Assembly: GCA_002423285.1 (NCBI GenBank)
Contig: DIVF01000046.1
Coordinates: forward strand, 1 to 14,326
Direction of reading: 5' to 3'
From: Micavibrio sp. UBA6139
GTDB lineage: Bacteria; Pseudomonadota; Alphaproteobacteria; Micavibrionales; Micavibrionaceae
Length of the DNA: 14,326 bases
A program made the position numbers and the translations under genes. Every line of letters starts with the position of its first letter. Within the stretch, counting starts at the first letter, position 1. Below, piece by piece: positions 1 to 6,835 of the stretch. The notes under the pieces are model-generated. The model was not told the DNA's origin, did not search any database, and saw nothing but the letters and a program-made list of their open reading frames with translations.

Positions 1-25
1 CGATTGTTATTTGGAATGACTATAT

Positions 26-298
26 GTGCAACCGCCACTGGAAGACCATCTGGAATATTGCGACAATATGACCCTGTTTAACTATCCGGTGGATGGCAAA
101 TATGCAGGGCCACGGGAAACACAGGCTTACCTTGAGGCCATTTACAAGGAATCCCTGCCCCACCAGAATTTGAAGCTGAACATGGAATACCAGAAAATGG
201 CGCGGGAACTGAAAACATGGCATCCCGCCAATGAAAACAGACAATGTGCTGTTAATCCGCTGGTGAAAAAGCTGGCAACGGCCATGGTATTTGTCTAA
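26..298 (+). CDS. C-terminal fragment of a GNAT-like protein (tandem paralogue of the next gene), probably frameshifted
   Basis: The 90-residue frame matches the C-terminal third of the complete protein encoded at 366-1151 from start to stop. Shared blocks are VQPPL, YCDNM, NYPVDG and YAGP, and both end in hydrophobic FV. The GTG at 26 falls inside the conserved tyrosine-VQPPL block, so it is unlikely to be a real start. The frame is closed upstream by TGA at 17-19. If the two extra bases in the TATAT run at 21-25 are ignored, the frame starting at position 3 joins on and gives a plausible upstream sequence (WNDY then VQPPL). The gene is therefore 5'-truncated by the window edge and apparently carries a 2-nt insertion, either a true pseudogene or a sequencing error. 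The acetyl-CoA binding part is not in the window, so function cannot be judged from this copy. Confidence 0.6.
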   Translation: MQPPLEDHLEYCDNMTLFNYPVDGKYAGPRETQAYLEAIYKESLPHQNLKLNMEYQKMARELKTWHPANENRQCAVNPLVKKLATAMVFV

Positions 299-305
299 AT
301 TTTCG

Positions 306-328
306 ATCCCGGCCCAAAAGGCCGGGAT
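306..328. terminator. GC-rich hairpin between the two GNAT paralogues
   Basis: ATCCCGGCC (306-314) pairs perfectly with GGCCGGGAT (320-328), giving a 9-bp stem with a 5-nt loop. It starts 7 nt after the stop codon of the first GNAT copy. The sequence after it is A/T-rich but has no clean T-run, so it may be a weak terminator, an attenuating or mRNA-stabilising hairpin. Strand is uncertain because the stem is symmetric. Confidence 0.45.
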
Positions 329-365
329 TACTATATAAAAATAATAAAAACCACAGGTGTAATAA

Positions 366-1151
366 ATGGGATTAGAGTTTGGGAATATTACGGTCAGCCG
401 TAAGGATTTATTCAACGCCCTCGCCCAGGCGTATAACGAGATTTATATTCCGGCTTTTCCGGATGTGAATGAGCGCGAAAGCCTCGATCAAATCCATTCA
501 TTGATGAACGGCGACACCCCCGGTGTGAAAGCGGTGGTCAATGTCGCGGGTCATAATTTGCTATCGGATGCCGGCGACCGCGTTGTGAAGGGTCTGGCCG
601 TTGCCTATCATTTTGAAGAACACCATGTTGGCTTGCTGGCCTATAACGCGATTTCACCACTGGCCAAGGGCGAAGGCATCGGCAAGATTATGGTCCATAG
701 CCGCATTGAATCCCTAAAACAAATCTCTGCCAACCAGAACAAATCGCTGCGTGCGGTGTTCATTGAATGTCACGACCCCGCCGTGGTTCACGCGCATAAC
801 GACATTATGGACCCGGCGGCGCGTATTCGCCTGTTCACGTCCTGGGGCGCACGCGAAGTACCGTTTAACTACGTCCAGCCACCATTGGATGCCAATCTGG
901 ATTATTGCGACAATATGAATTTGTACAATTACCCGGTGGATGGTGTTTACGCCGGACCGCAGGAATGCCTCGATTTCGTTAAGGCGCAGTTTAACAAGGC
1001 CCTGCCCAATTTCGATCACACCCAAATTGCGCATTACCGCAACATGATGGTGGAACTGTCCGCATGGACGGTCGCCAATGATAATGCGCCACAAGCACAA
1101 ACCGCCCCCCTGTTGGACAAGGCGGCGGTTCAGAAACTGAAATTCGTTTAG
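366..1151 (+). CDS. GNAT-family N-acetyltransferase-like protein, 261 aa
   Basis: This is probably a cytoplasmic acyl-CoA-dependent N-acyltransferase of unknown substrate. Residues 31-39 (FPDVNERES) match an N-terminal motif I recall in one GNAT subgroup. Residues 88-110 form a beta strand followed by a P-loop-like motif A with K101-GEGIG-K107, the pyrophosphate-binding signature of acetyl-CoA. Residues 129-137 (RAVFIECHD) fit the next core strand, and the WGA at 160-162 followed by YVQPPL (169-174) resembles the end of the fold. About 85 further residues form a C-terminal extension, rich in Tyr, Asn and Pro, which is also present in the upstream copy. The start ATG at 366 has an AGGTG sequence about 8 nt upstream. 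The gene ends 1 nt before the stop codon of the convergent hydrolase gene. Superfamily assignment is fairly sure from motif reading; the substrate is unknown. Confidence 0.75.
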   Translation: MGLEFGNITVSRKDLFNALAQAYNEIYIPAFPDVNERESLDQIHSLMNGDTPGVKAVVNVAGHNLLSDAGDRVVKGLAVAYHFEEHHVGLLAYNAISPLAKGEGIGKIMVHSRIESLKQISANQNKSLRAVFIECHDPAVVHAHNDIMDPAARIRLFTSWGAREVPFNYVQPPLDANLDYCDNMNLYNYPVDGVYAGPQECLDFVKAQFNKALPNFDHTQIAHYRNMMVELSAWTVANDNAPQAQTAPLLDKAAVQKLKFV

Positions 1152-1152
1152 C

Positions 1153-2067
1153 TTAAGCGGCTTCTGTGATCTTCACGCCGTCGGCGTTCCATGGGCCGGG
1201 CCAGACTTCTGGCTTGCCATGGCGGATCGCACGGATTTTGCCCAGCGGCACATCACGGGAAATCAGCATCTCGCCCGGCAAATCCTTGCCCGATGACACT
1301 GGAATTTCCGCCCAGATTCCTGTGTAACCAAACGCTTCTTCGCATGGCAAATACAGTGAAGCGCCGCTGTGATACGCATCGCGCTTCTTATCGGCAAGGT
1401 GCGGCGAACCAACACAGCCAACAACCGCCAACGCAGTCAGCATTTCAACGGCACGCGCCTTGGCACAGCCAAAGACACGGTGATAACCGGATGGTTTTGA
1501 TGTCTGCGACGGCACAAAAATCAGATCGATGTCCAGCATCGACATTTTGCACGACAAGATCGGCATTTCGATGTCGAGGCAAATCAGGATGGCCAGGCGG
1601 AAACCACGCCATTCAATGACTTTAACGTCCTTACCGACTTCCAGTTCCCAAGAGGCCGGGTCTTTTTCAAACGGGGTTAGAACCAGCTTGTCATGGAATA
1701 CCGGTTCACGGTCCGGGAACAGGAACCAGCAACGATTGGTGAAGCCCGCACCATTTTCCTGTGGCCAAGGCATGCTGCCCGCGACCAATGCAACACCGGT
1801 TTTTTTGACCAGTTCCTGCATGATCGGATAAACGATTTGTGATTGGCCACCCATCCATTCAACTTCGCCTGTTGGCGGCAGATCAGCCGGTGCGTAATGC
1901 AACCACCCTTCCGAACAATATTCCGGGATCAACAGAACTTCGGCCCCTTCGGCCTTGGCCCGTTCCAATTGGGATTCCAGAAGGTCGCACCAATCCTGTG
2001 CTGATTTTACGACTGTGCCGTAATTGGCAACCCAGTGGGCGATGGTCAATGTTTGATCTGCGTTCAT
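1153..2067 (-). CDS. carbon-nitrogen hydrolase (nitrilase superfamily), 304 aa
   Basis: A predicted cytosolic enzyme that cleaves a non-peptide carbon-nitrogen bond (amide, nitrile or carbamoyl) through a cysteine thioester. All three catalytic positions of the superfamily are visible: Glu49 in PEYCSEGW, Lys127 in HDKLVLTPFEK and Cys163 in LICLDIEMP. The spacing and total length match a single-domain enzyme. The start ATG at 2067 lies 6 nt after the pyrG stop, so it is probably translated by coupling within the tpiA-secG-pyrG transcript. In many Alphaproteobacteria kdsA and eno follow pyrG, so this gene is an unusual occupant. Beside it lie two GNAT-like genes on the opposite strand; GNAT and C-N hydrolase domains are fused in some bacterial proteins (YhcX type), which hints at a related pathway. 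The substrate cannot be deduced; amidase, N-carbamoyl hydrolase or omega-amidase are all possible. Confidence 0.85.
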   Translation of the reverse strand: MNADQTLTIAHWVANYGTVVKSAQDWCDLLESQLERAKAEGAEVLLIPEYCSEGWLHYAPADLPPTGEVEWMGGQSQIVYPIMQELVKKTGVALVAGSMPWPQENGAGFTNRCWFLFPDREPVFHDKLVLTPFEKDPASWELEVGKDVKVIEWRGFRLAILICLDIEMPILSCKMSMLDIDLIFVPSQTSKPSGYHRVFGCAKARAVEMLTALAVVGCVGSPHLADKKRDAYHSGASLYLPCEEAFGYTGIWAEIPVSSGKDLPGEMLISRDVPLGKIRAIRHGKPEVWPGPWNADGVKITEAA

Positions 2068-2073
2068 GTTCAG

Positions 2074-3699
2074 TTACACCAATCTGCTTTGCTTGATTGC
2101 AGCCTCAACGAAGCTGACAAACAGCGGATGCGGGTCAAAGGGTTTCGATTTCAGTTCCGGGTGGAATTGGACGCCAATAAACCATGGATGATCAGCATAT
2201 TCAACAATTTCAGGCAGCTTTCCATCCGGCGACATGCCAGAGAAAATCAGGCCTTTTTCTTCCAGGCGGTCCTTGTAATTGATGTTCACCTCATAGCGGT
2301 GGCGATGACGTTCCGAAATCTCGGTCGTGCCATAGGACTCCGCCGCTTTGCTACCCTTCTTGAGGGTCGCGGCATAGGCACCAAGGCGCATCGTGCCGCC
2401 CATATCGCCATCGGCTTGGCGTTCTTCCTTGGCATTGCCCTTGACCCATTCGGTCATCAGGCCAACGACATCATCTTTGCACGGACCGAATTCGGTGGTG
2501 CTGGCCTTTTCAAGACCAAGCAAACTGCGTGCTGCTTCGATGACGGCCATCTGCATGCCGAAACAAATGCCAAAATAGGGAACCATGCGTTCGCGGGCAA
2601 AACGCGCGGAGAGAATTTTACCTTCCGTGCCGCGTTCCCCGAACCCGCCGGGAACCAGAATGCCGTGGATGTTATGCAGGTAATCTGCCGGGTTTTCCTG
2701 TTCAAACATCGTGGACTCGATGAACTTGATATTCACCTTCACGTTATTGGCGATACCGCCGTGAACAAGGGCCTCGTTCAGCGATTTATAGCTGTCGGAC
2801 AGGCTGGTGTATTTGCCGATGACAGCAATATTCACTTCGCTTTCCGGGAATTTGATCCGGTGCATGATATCGCGCCAGACGGTTAGATCCGGTTCTTTGG
2901 ATTTCAGGCCGAAGCAGGCAATGACTTGATCATCCAGACCTTCGGCATGATACGCCAACGGCACATCATAAATATTCGACGCATCCAGTGCCGGAATAAC
3001 CCGTTCAAACGGAATGTTACAGAACAGGGAGATTTTCTTGCGCTCCCCCTCTTCAATCGGGCGGTCAGCGCGGCAGAGAAGAATTTGCGGACGGATACCC
3101 GCACTCATCAATTCCTTGACGGAATGCTGGGTTGGTTTTGTCTTTAATTCGCCTGCTGTTGGAATATAGGGCAGCAAGGTGACGTGAATGAACAAGGCGC
3201 GTTCTTCGCGCAGTTCATTGCCCAATTGGCGAATGGCTTCCAGGAAAGGTAGGCTTTCGATGTCGCCCACGGTCCCGCCGATTTCACACAGGACGAAATC
3301 TGCTGATCCGTCCTTTTCCATGACGAAGGCTTTGATTTCATCAGTGATATGCGGAATGACCTGAATGGTCGCGCCCAGATAATCGCCCTTGCGTTCACGT
3401 TGCAAGACGTTGGTGTAGATGCGACCTGTGGTGATGTTATCGCTCTTTTGCGCCGGACGCCCGGTGAAGCGTTCATAATGCCCCAGATCAAGATCGGTTT
3501 CCGCGCCATCATCGGTGACGAAAACTTCGCCGTGCTGGAACGGGCTCATCGTGCCCGGATCAACGTTCAGGTATGGGTCCAGTTTGCACAGGCGCACCGT
3601 GTAGCCACGGGCCTGTAACAATGCGCCAAGCGAAGCGGAGCCAAGGCCCTTTCCTAAAGAGGAAACGACCCCGCCAGTAATAAAGATGAATTTTGTCAT
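2074..3699 (-). CDS. pyrG: CTP synthase, glutamine-hydrolysing
   Basis: Catalyses UTP + ATP + glutamine to CTP, the last step of pyrimidine nucleotide synthesis, in the cytosol. The 541-residue length is typical of the family. The N-terminal amidoligase domain (about 1-270) begins with the diagnostic KFIFITGGVVSSLGKG; SSLGKG at 13-18 is the ATP loop, and the conserved LDPYLNVDPGTMSP and HGEVFVTDDGAETDLDLGHYERF blocks follow (40-78). The C-terminal class I glutamine amidotransferase domain (about 290-541) has GGFGERG (351-357), nucleophile Cys379 in YFGICFGMQ, and His513 and Glu515 in QFHPEL. Nothing essential is missing. The start ATG overlaps the secG stop as ATGA, with no strong Shine-Dalgarno sequence, so translational coupling is likely. 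Confidence 0.98.
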   Translation of the reverse strand: MTKFIFITGGVVSSLGKGLGSASLGALLQARGYTVRLCKLDPYLNVDPGTMSPFQHGEVFVTDDGAETDLDLGHYERFTGRPAQKSDNITTGRIYTNVLQRERKGDYLGATIQVIPHITDEIKAFVMEKDGSADFVLCEIGGTVGDIESLPFLEAIRQLGNELREERALFIHVTLLPYIPTAGELKTKPTQHSVKELMSAGIRPQILLCRADRPIEEGERKKISLFCNIPFERVIPALDASNIYDVPLAYHAEGLDDQVIACFGLKSKEPDLTVWRDIMHRIKFPESEVNIAVIGKYTSLSDSYKSLNEALVHGGIANNVKVNIKFIESTMFEQENPADYLHNIHGILVPGGFGERGTEGKILSARFARERMVPYFGICFGMQMAVIEAARSLLGLEKASTTEFGPCKDDVVGLMTEWVKGNAKEERQADGDMGGTMRLGAYAATLKKGSKAAESYGTTEISERHRHRYEVNINYKDRLEEKGLIFSGMSPDGKLPEIVEYADHPWFIGVQFHPELKSKPFDPHPLFVSFVEAAIKQSRLV

Positions 3700-4025
3700 T
3701 CTGTTACGGGTGCCGCCGGTACGATAGGAGCAGGTTTTGTTTCAGCCGCCACAGGCGCATCCAACTTATCAAGGATGCTGGTTTTCGATGACGTGACGTG
3801 CCCCGCCATGATGCCGAGGATCAAGCTGGTAGCGAAGAAACAGGCAACACAAACCCATGTTGCGCGTGTCAGGAGGTTCGCCGTGGATTGAGGCGATGCA
3901 AAACCGCCCATGCCGCCACCACCGCCACCAATACCAAGGCCACCGCCTTCAGAACGCTGAAGCAGGACAAGACCGATAATGGCTGCTGCCAAAATCATGT
4001 GGATGACGAGGAGAACTGCACTCAT
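3696..4025 (-). CDS. secG: preprotein translocase subunit SecG
   Basis: A small inner-membrane subunit of the SecYEG channel that aids protein export. The 109 residues show the family plan: a first membrane helix at about 3-22, the LLQRSEGGGLG motif, a glycine-rich cytoplasmic loop with the conserved FASPQSTANLLTRATW stretch (about 42-57), and a second helix at about 58-75. An Ala/Pro-rich polar tail of about 35 residues follows, as is common in Alphaproteobacteria. The start ATG at 4025 lies 53 nt after the tpiA stop, with a weak AGGG about 12 nt upstream. The stop codon overlaps the pyrG start by 4 nt. Confidence 0.95.
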   Translation of the reverse strand: MSAVLLVIHMILAAAIIGLVLLQRSEGGGLGIGGGGGGMGGFASPQSTANLLTRATWVCVACFFATSLILGIMAGHVTSSKTSILDKLDAPVAAETKPAPIVPAAPVTE

Positions 4026-4078
4026 ATTTTTGAATACCCTGAATAGTCTTTTAAAAGGTCGTGTTGTTTTACTGTGGT

Positions 4079-4825
4079 TCAGGCGGCCTTGGCAATACCC
4101 AGATACTGGTCTGCCTTCAGGCTGGCCCCGCCAATCAGGGCTCCATCGACGTTTTCTGTGGAAAAGAGGGCCGCAGCATTTTCTGGTTTTACAGAGCCAC
4201 CGTAGAGAATACGCAGATTTCCAACCTTTTCACGGATAAAGGCGTGCATTTTGGCGACATCATCCGGGGTTGCGGTTTTACCCGTGCCAATCGCCCAGAC
4301 GGGCTCATAAGCAATAATCGTATTTTCCAGAGTCGCGCCAGCAGGCAGTGATCCGGCCAATTGCTCGGCCACGACATCAAAATGACGCCCGGCTTCGCGT
4401 TCGGCCTCTACCTCGCCCACGCAGATAATGGCCAGCAAACCAGCCTCATGGGCCTTTACGGCCTTGGCCGCAACCAGCGCATTGCCTTCTTTATGGCCCT
4501 GACGGCGTTCGGAATGGCCCAGAATGACCGCGCCAACCCCACCGTCTTTCAACATGGTGGCCGAAATATCGCCTGTAAACGCGCCGTTATCCTGATCGGA
4601 ACAATCCTGCGCGCCCAGCAAAACAGGGCCATGGGCGTGGTCAAGCGCCGCGCGGACGGTCTGCAAATGCAGGAATGGCGGGCATATAATGAAATCACAA
4701 CGGTCCAGCAGGGTCGGCTCCTTCGCCACCCCTTCCAGCACAGCTTGGGTCAGGGCCCGTGCCGCAGCGAAGCCCCCGTTCATCTTCCAGTTTCCGGCAA
4801 TGACTTTTTTATGCATATTTTTCAT
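4079..4825 (-). CDS. tpiA: triosephosphate isomerase
   Basis: Interconverts dihydroxyacetone phosphate and glyceraldehyde 3-phosphate in glycolysis and gluconeogenesis. Numbered from the ATG at 4825 (248 aa, usual length): Lys14 in AGNWKMN binds substrate, His104 in ILGHSERR is the electrophile, Glu174 in AYEPVWAIGTGKTATP is the catalytic base on the mobile loop 6, and the YGGSVKPENA phosphate-binding block and GALIGGASL lie near the C-terminus. The frame continues upstream to a TTG at 4861, but those residues are not family-like and the start is rejected. The ATG at 4816 (MHKK) is an alternative that fits the short N-terminus of the family. Neither ATG has a clear Shine-Dalgarno sequence. 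Transcribed divergently from ppiD and probably first gene of the tpiA-secG-pyrG-hydrolase operon. Confidence 0.96.
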   Translation of the reverse strand: MKNMHKKVIAGNWKMNGGFAAARALTQAVLEGVAKEPTLLDRCDFIICPPFLHLQTVRAALDHAHGPVLLGAQDCSDQDNGAFTGDISATMLKDGGVGAVILGHSERRQGHKEGNALVAAKAVKAHEAGLLAIICVGEVEAEREAGRHFDVVAEQLAGSLPAGATLENTIIAYEPVWAIGTGKTATPDDVAKMHAFIREKVGNLRILYGGSVKPENAAALFSTENVDGALIGGASLKADQYLGIAKAA

Positions 4826-4832
4826 GGGTATC

Positions 4833-4861
4833 ACTCTATATATCCCTGTTGCCGTGGGCAA
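4833..4861 (-). promoter_or_regulatory. candidate tpiA promoter
   Basis: On the minus strand TTGCCC (4861-4856) is followed 17 nt later by TAGAGT (4838-4833). A TATATA/TATAGA stretch lies a little closer and could serve instead. The -10 box ends only 7 nt before the ATG at 4825, so the transcript may have almost no leader. This is pattern reading only. Confidence 0.35.
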
Positions 4862-4877
4862 GGTGTCTGACTATAGT
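4849..4877 (+). promoter_or_regulatory. candidate ppiD promoter (sigma-70 type)
   Basis: TTGCCG (4849-4854), a 17-nt spacer and TATAGT (4872-4877) make a good vegetative promoter. The predicted start of transcription is about 25 nt before the ppiD ATG, leaving room for the AGGAG ribosome binding site at about 4894-4898. The -35 box is half of the palindrome TTGCC-GTG-GGCAA (4849-4861); the other half is the -35 box proposed for tpiA. Confidence 0.6.
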
Positions 4878-4909
4878 TTTATCGTTTTCAATCAGGAGAT
4901 TCCCAAAAA

Positions 4910-6835
4910 ATGCTGACCGCAATGCGCGATGGTGCCAATTCCAAAATCATCAAATTTGTCCTCTTTGGGTTTTTAGTGATGGCCGTGGGTGGTATGGCAA
5001 TGGCTGATGTCGGCGGGTTCTTCCGTAACGGTGTTGGCACGAACATGGTTGCCAAGGTCGGTAAAGAGTCCCTCACCATGACCGCATTCGACCAAAACCT
5101 GCGCCGGGTTCTGGCACAGCAAGGCATGCAGCCGCGCGAGGCTTATGAGCTGGGCTTCGTCGATCAGGTTTTGCAATCCCAGATCAATCAATCCCTGCTG
5201 ACCCAAGCCGCAATGGAAATGGGCATTTACGCCGGGGACGATCAAGTCGCCAAACAAATTTCCAGCCTGATTGACCCGCTGGTCAAAAGTCAGGGCGATG
5301 GCAGCAGCCGCGCCGACATGCTACGCCGTCTTTTACAAGCGCAAAGCATGAGCGAACAGGAATTCATCAGCAGCATGCGCCAGACCATGATGAACACCGT
5401 TTTGCAAAGCACCGTTAAAAACGCCTCTGCCGTGGCAACACGCGCCGAAGCGTTGAACATGTATCTAGTTCAAAACGAAACACGCAAGGTGGATGGCTTC
5501 TTCCTGCCGGATGCCAGTGTAAAGGATGCCCCTGCGGCGTCTGAAACCATTTTGAAGGCTTTCTATGACAGCGCAAAATCTGCGCGTTACGCCATTCCAG
5601 AAACCCGCAGCTTCACAATCGCCATCCTGACCGAAGACAACGTTAAATCGGCGATGACGATCAGTGATGAAGATATTGAATCGGAATATAAAAAATCCAT
5701 CGCTGCTTACACGCTGCCTGAACGCCGCGTTATCGAACAGGCTGTCCTGAATGATGAAGACAGTGCAATTAAAGTGGCCGCCAGCGTCCGCGATGACAAA
5801 AAATCGCTGAAAGACGCCGTAAAAGCCATCACTGGTAAAACATCGTCCTATCAAGACGCAACCACCCTGTCCCGCCAAGGTTTGGTGAAGGATATTGGTG
5901 ATGCCGCCTTTACCGCGCAAAAGGGCGATCTGGTTGATCCGATTAAAACACCGCTCGGCTGGCACGTTCTGGTCGTGAAGGATGTTCTGCCTAAATCCGT
6001 GAAGCCCTTGGCGGATGTTGCCGATGAGTTGAGAAAAGATCTGACCCAGTCACGTCTGTCTGCTGAACTCTACAGCACAGCAAATGCCGTTGATGACCGT
6101 TTGGCAGGGGGTGAGGATATCACCGCGATTGCCAAGGACATGAACATGAAAATGGTGACAATCGGTCCCGTAGGGTCCGAAGGTTCCACGCTGGATAAGC
6201 ACGATGCCCTGAAAGACTTTGAAAAGGACCGCGCCTATATCCTGCAAACCGCCTTTGAACTGAATGAGGGTGAATCGGCCCCTGTTCTGGAACTGGCGGA
6301 TGGCCGTTATGCCGCGCTGCATCTAGATAAAATCAACCCGCGCGACTTCAAACCCTTTGAAGATGTAAAGGCAGATATTGAACAGAACTGGCTGCGCGAC
6401 CAGCGTGCGTCGCTGAATGTCGATCGTTCCCGCAAGATTCAGCAGGAAATTGAATCCGGCAGCAAAACACTGGTCGCTGCCGCAAACGAAGCTGGCGCCA
6501 AGATTGAAAACTTCGCCAGCCTGAAACACAACGCCGATGCCCCGGCCAGTATTGGCAAGGGTGGTTATGACGCCATCTTTAATGCGGCTGAAGGTGAAAC
6601 GATTGTGGCGGCAGTGCCGGGTGGCTTCATGATCGCAACGATCCGTTCAGTGACCCTGCCCGATGCGAGCAAGGTGACCGACAAGGATCTGGAACCGATC
6701 ATGTCCAACGCCCGCCGCGCGACAGAAGATGAATTCATGCAGGCCTATGTTCAATACCTGAACCAGAAAATGAAGGTCCGCATCAACCGCAACCTGCTGA
6801 ACACCATGTATGGTCCGGAAAGCACAGGCGGTTAG
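4910..6835 (+). CDS. ppiD: PpiD/SurA-like membrane-anchored peptidyl-prolyl isomerase family protein, 641 aa
   Basis: A periplasmic folding factor held in the inner membrane that probably assists newly exported proteins near the Sec channel. Residues 1-12 are a short cytoplasmic start (MLTAMRDGANSK), about 13-32 form a single membrane anchor, and the rest is periplasmic. Residues about 45-190 match the SurA/PpiD N-terminal chaperone region (KVGKESLTMTAFDQNLRRVL). A parvulin-like domain lies at about 268-362, ending in DPIKTPLGWHVLVVKDV. The usual GG-x-LG segment of active parvulins reads as RQGLVKDIG here, so isomerase activity may be weak, as reported for other PpiD proteins. A helical C-terminal region follows. 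AGGAG stands 11 nt before the ATG. Divergent from tpiA; its stop codon overlaps that of the next, convergent gene. Confidence 0.9.
   Translation: MLTAMRDGANSKIIKFVLFGFLVMAVGGMAMADVGGFFRNGVGTNMVAKVGKESLTMTAFDQNLRRVLAQQGMQPREAYELGFVDQVLQSQINQSLLTQAAMEMGIYAGDDQVAKQISSLIDPLVKSQGDGSSRADMLRRLLQAQSMSEQEFISSMRQTMMNTVLQSTVKNASAVATRAEALNMYLVQNETRKVDGFFLPDASVKDAPAASETILKAFYDSAKSARYAIPETRSFTIAILTEDNVKSAMTISDEDIESEYKKSIAAYTLPERRVIEQAVLNDEDSAIKVAASVRDDKKSLKDAVKAITGKTSSYQDATTLSRQGLVKDIGDAAFTAQKGDLVDPIKTPLGWHVLVVKDVLPKSVKPLADVADELRKDLTQSRLSAELYSTANAVDDRLAGGEDITAIAKDMNMKMVTIGPVGSEGSTLDKHDALKDFEKDRAYILQTAFELNEGESAPVLELADGRYAALHLDKINPRDFKPFEDVKADIEQNWLRDQRASLNVDRSRKIQQEIESGSKTLVAAANEAGAKIENFASLKHNADAPASIGKGGYDAIFNAAEGETIVAAVPGGFMIATIRSVTLPDASKVTDKDLEPIMSNARRATEDEFMQAYVQYLNQKMKVRINRNLLNTMYGPESTGG

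Noticed and set aside
1..25. Left window edge as an IS terminus
   Set aside because: It shows no similarity to the right-edge repeat-like sequence and can be read as frameshifted GNAT coding sequence.
20..415. 131-residue open frame on the minus strand over the GNAT paralogues
   Set aside because: Antisense shadow of the conserved GNAT C-terminal region; no motif and no ribosome binding site.
2035..2886. 283-residue open frame on the plus strand across pyrG
   Set aside because: It is antisense to a clearly functional pyrG, has no recognisable motif and looks like a shadow frame.
3912..3960. Glycine-rich repeat in secG as an unusual low-complexity insertion
   Set aside because: A glycine-rich cytoplasmic loop is normal for SecG of Alphaproteobacteria.
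4826..4861. Longer tpiA frame starting at a TTG at 4861
   Set aside because: The 12 extra residues are not family-like and overlap the divergent promoter region; the ATG at 4825 or 4816 gives the normal N-terminus.
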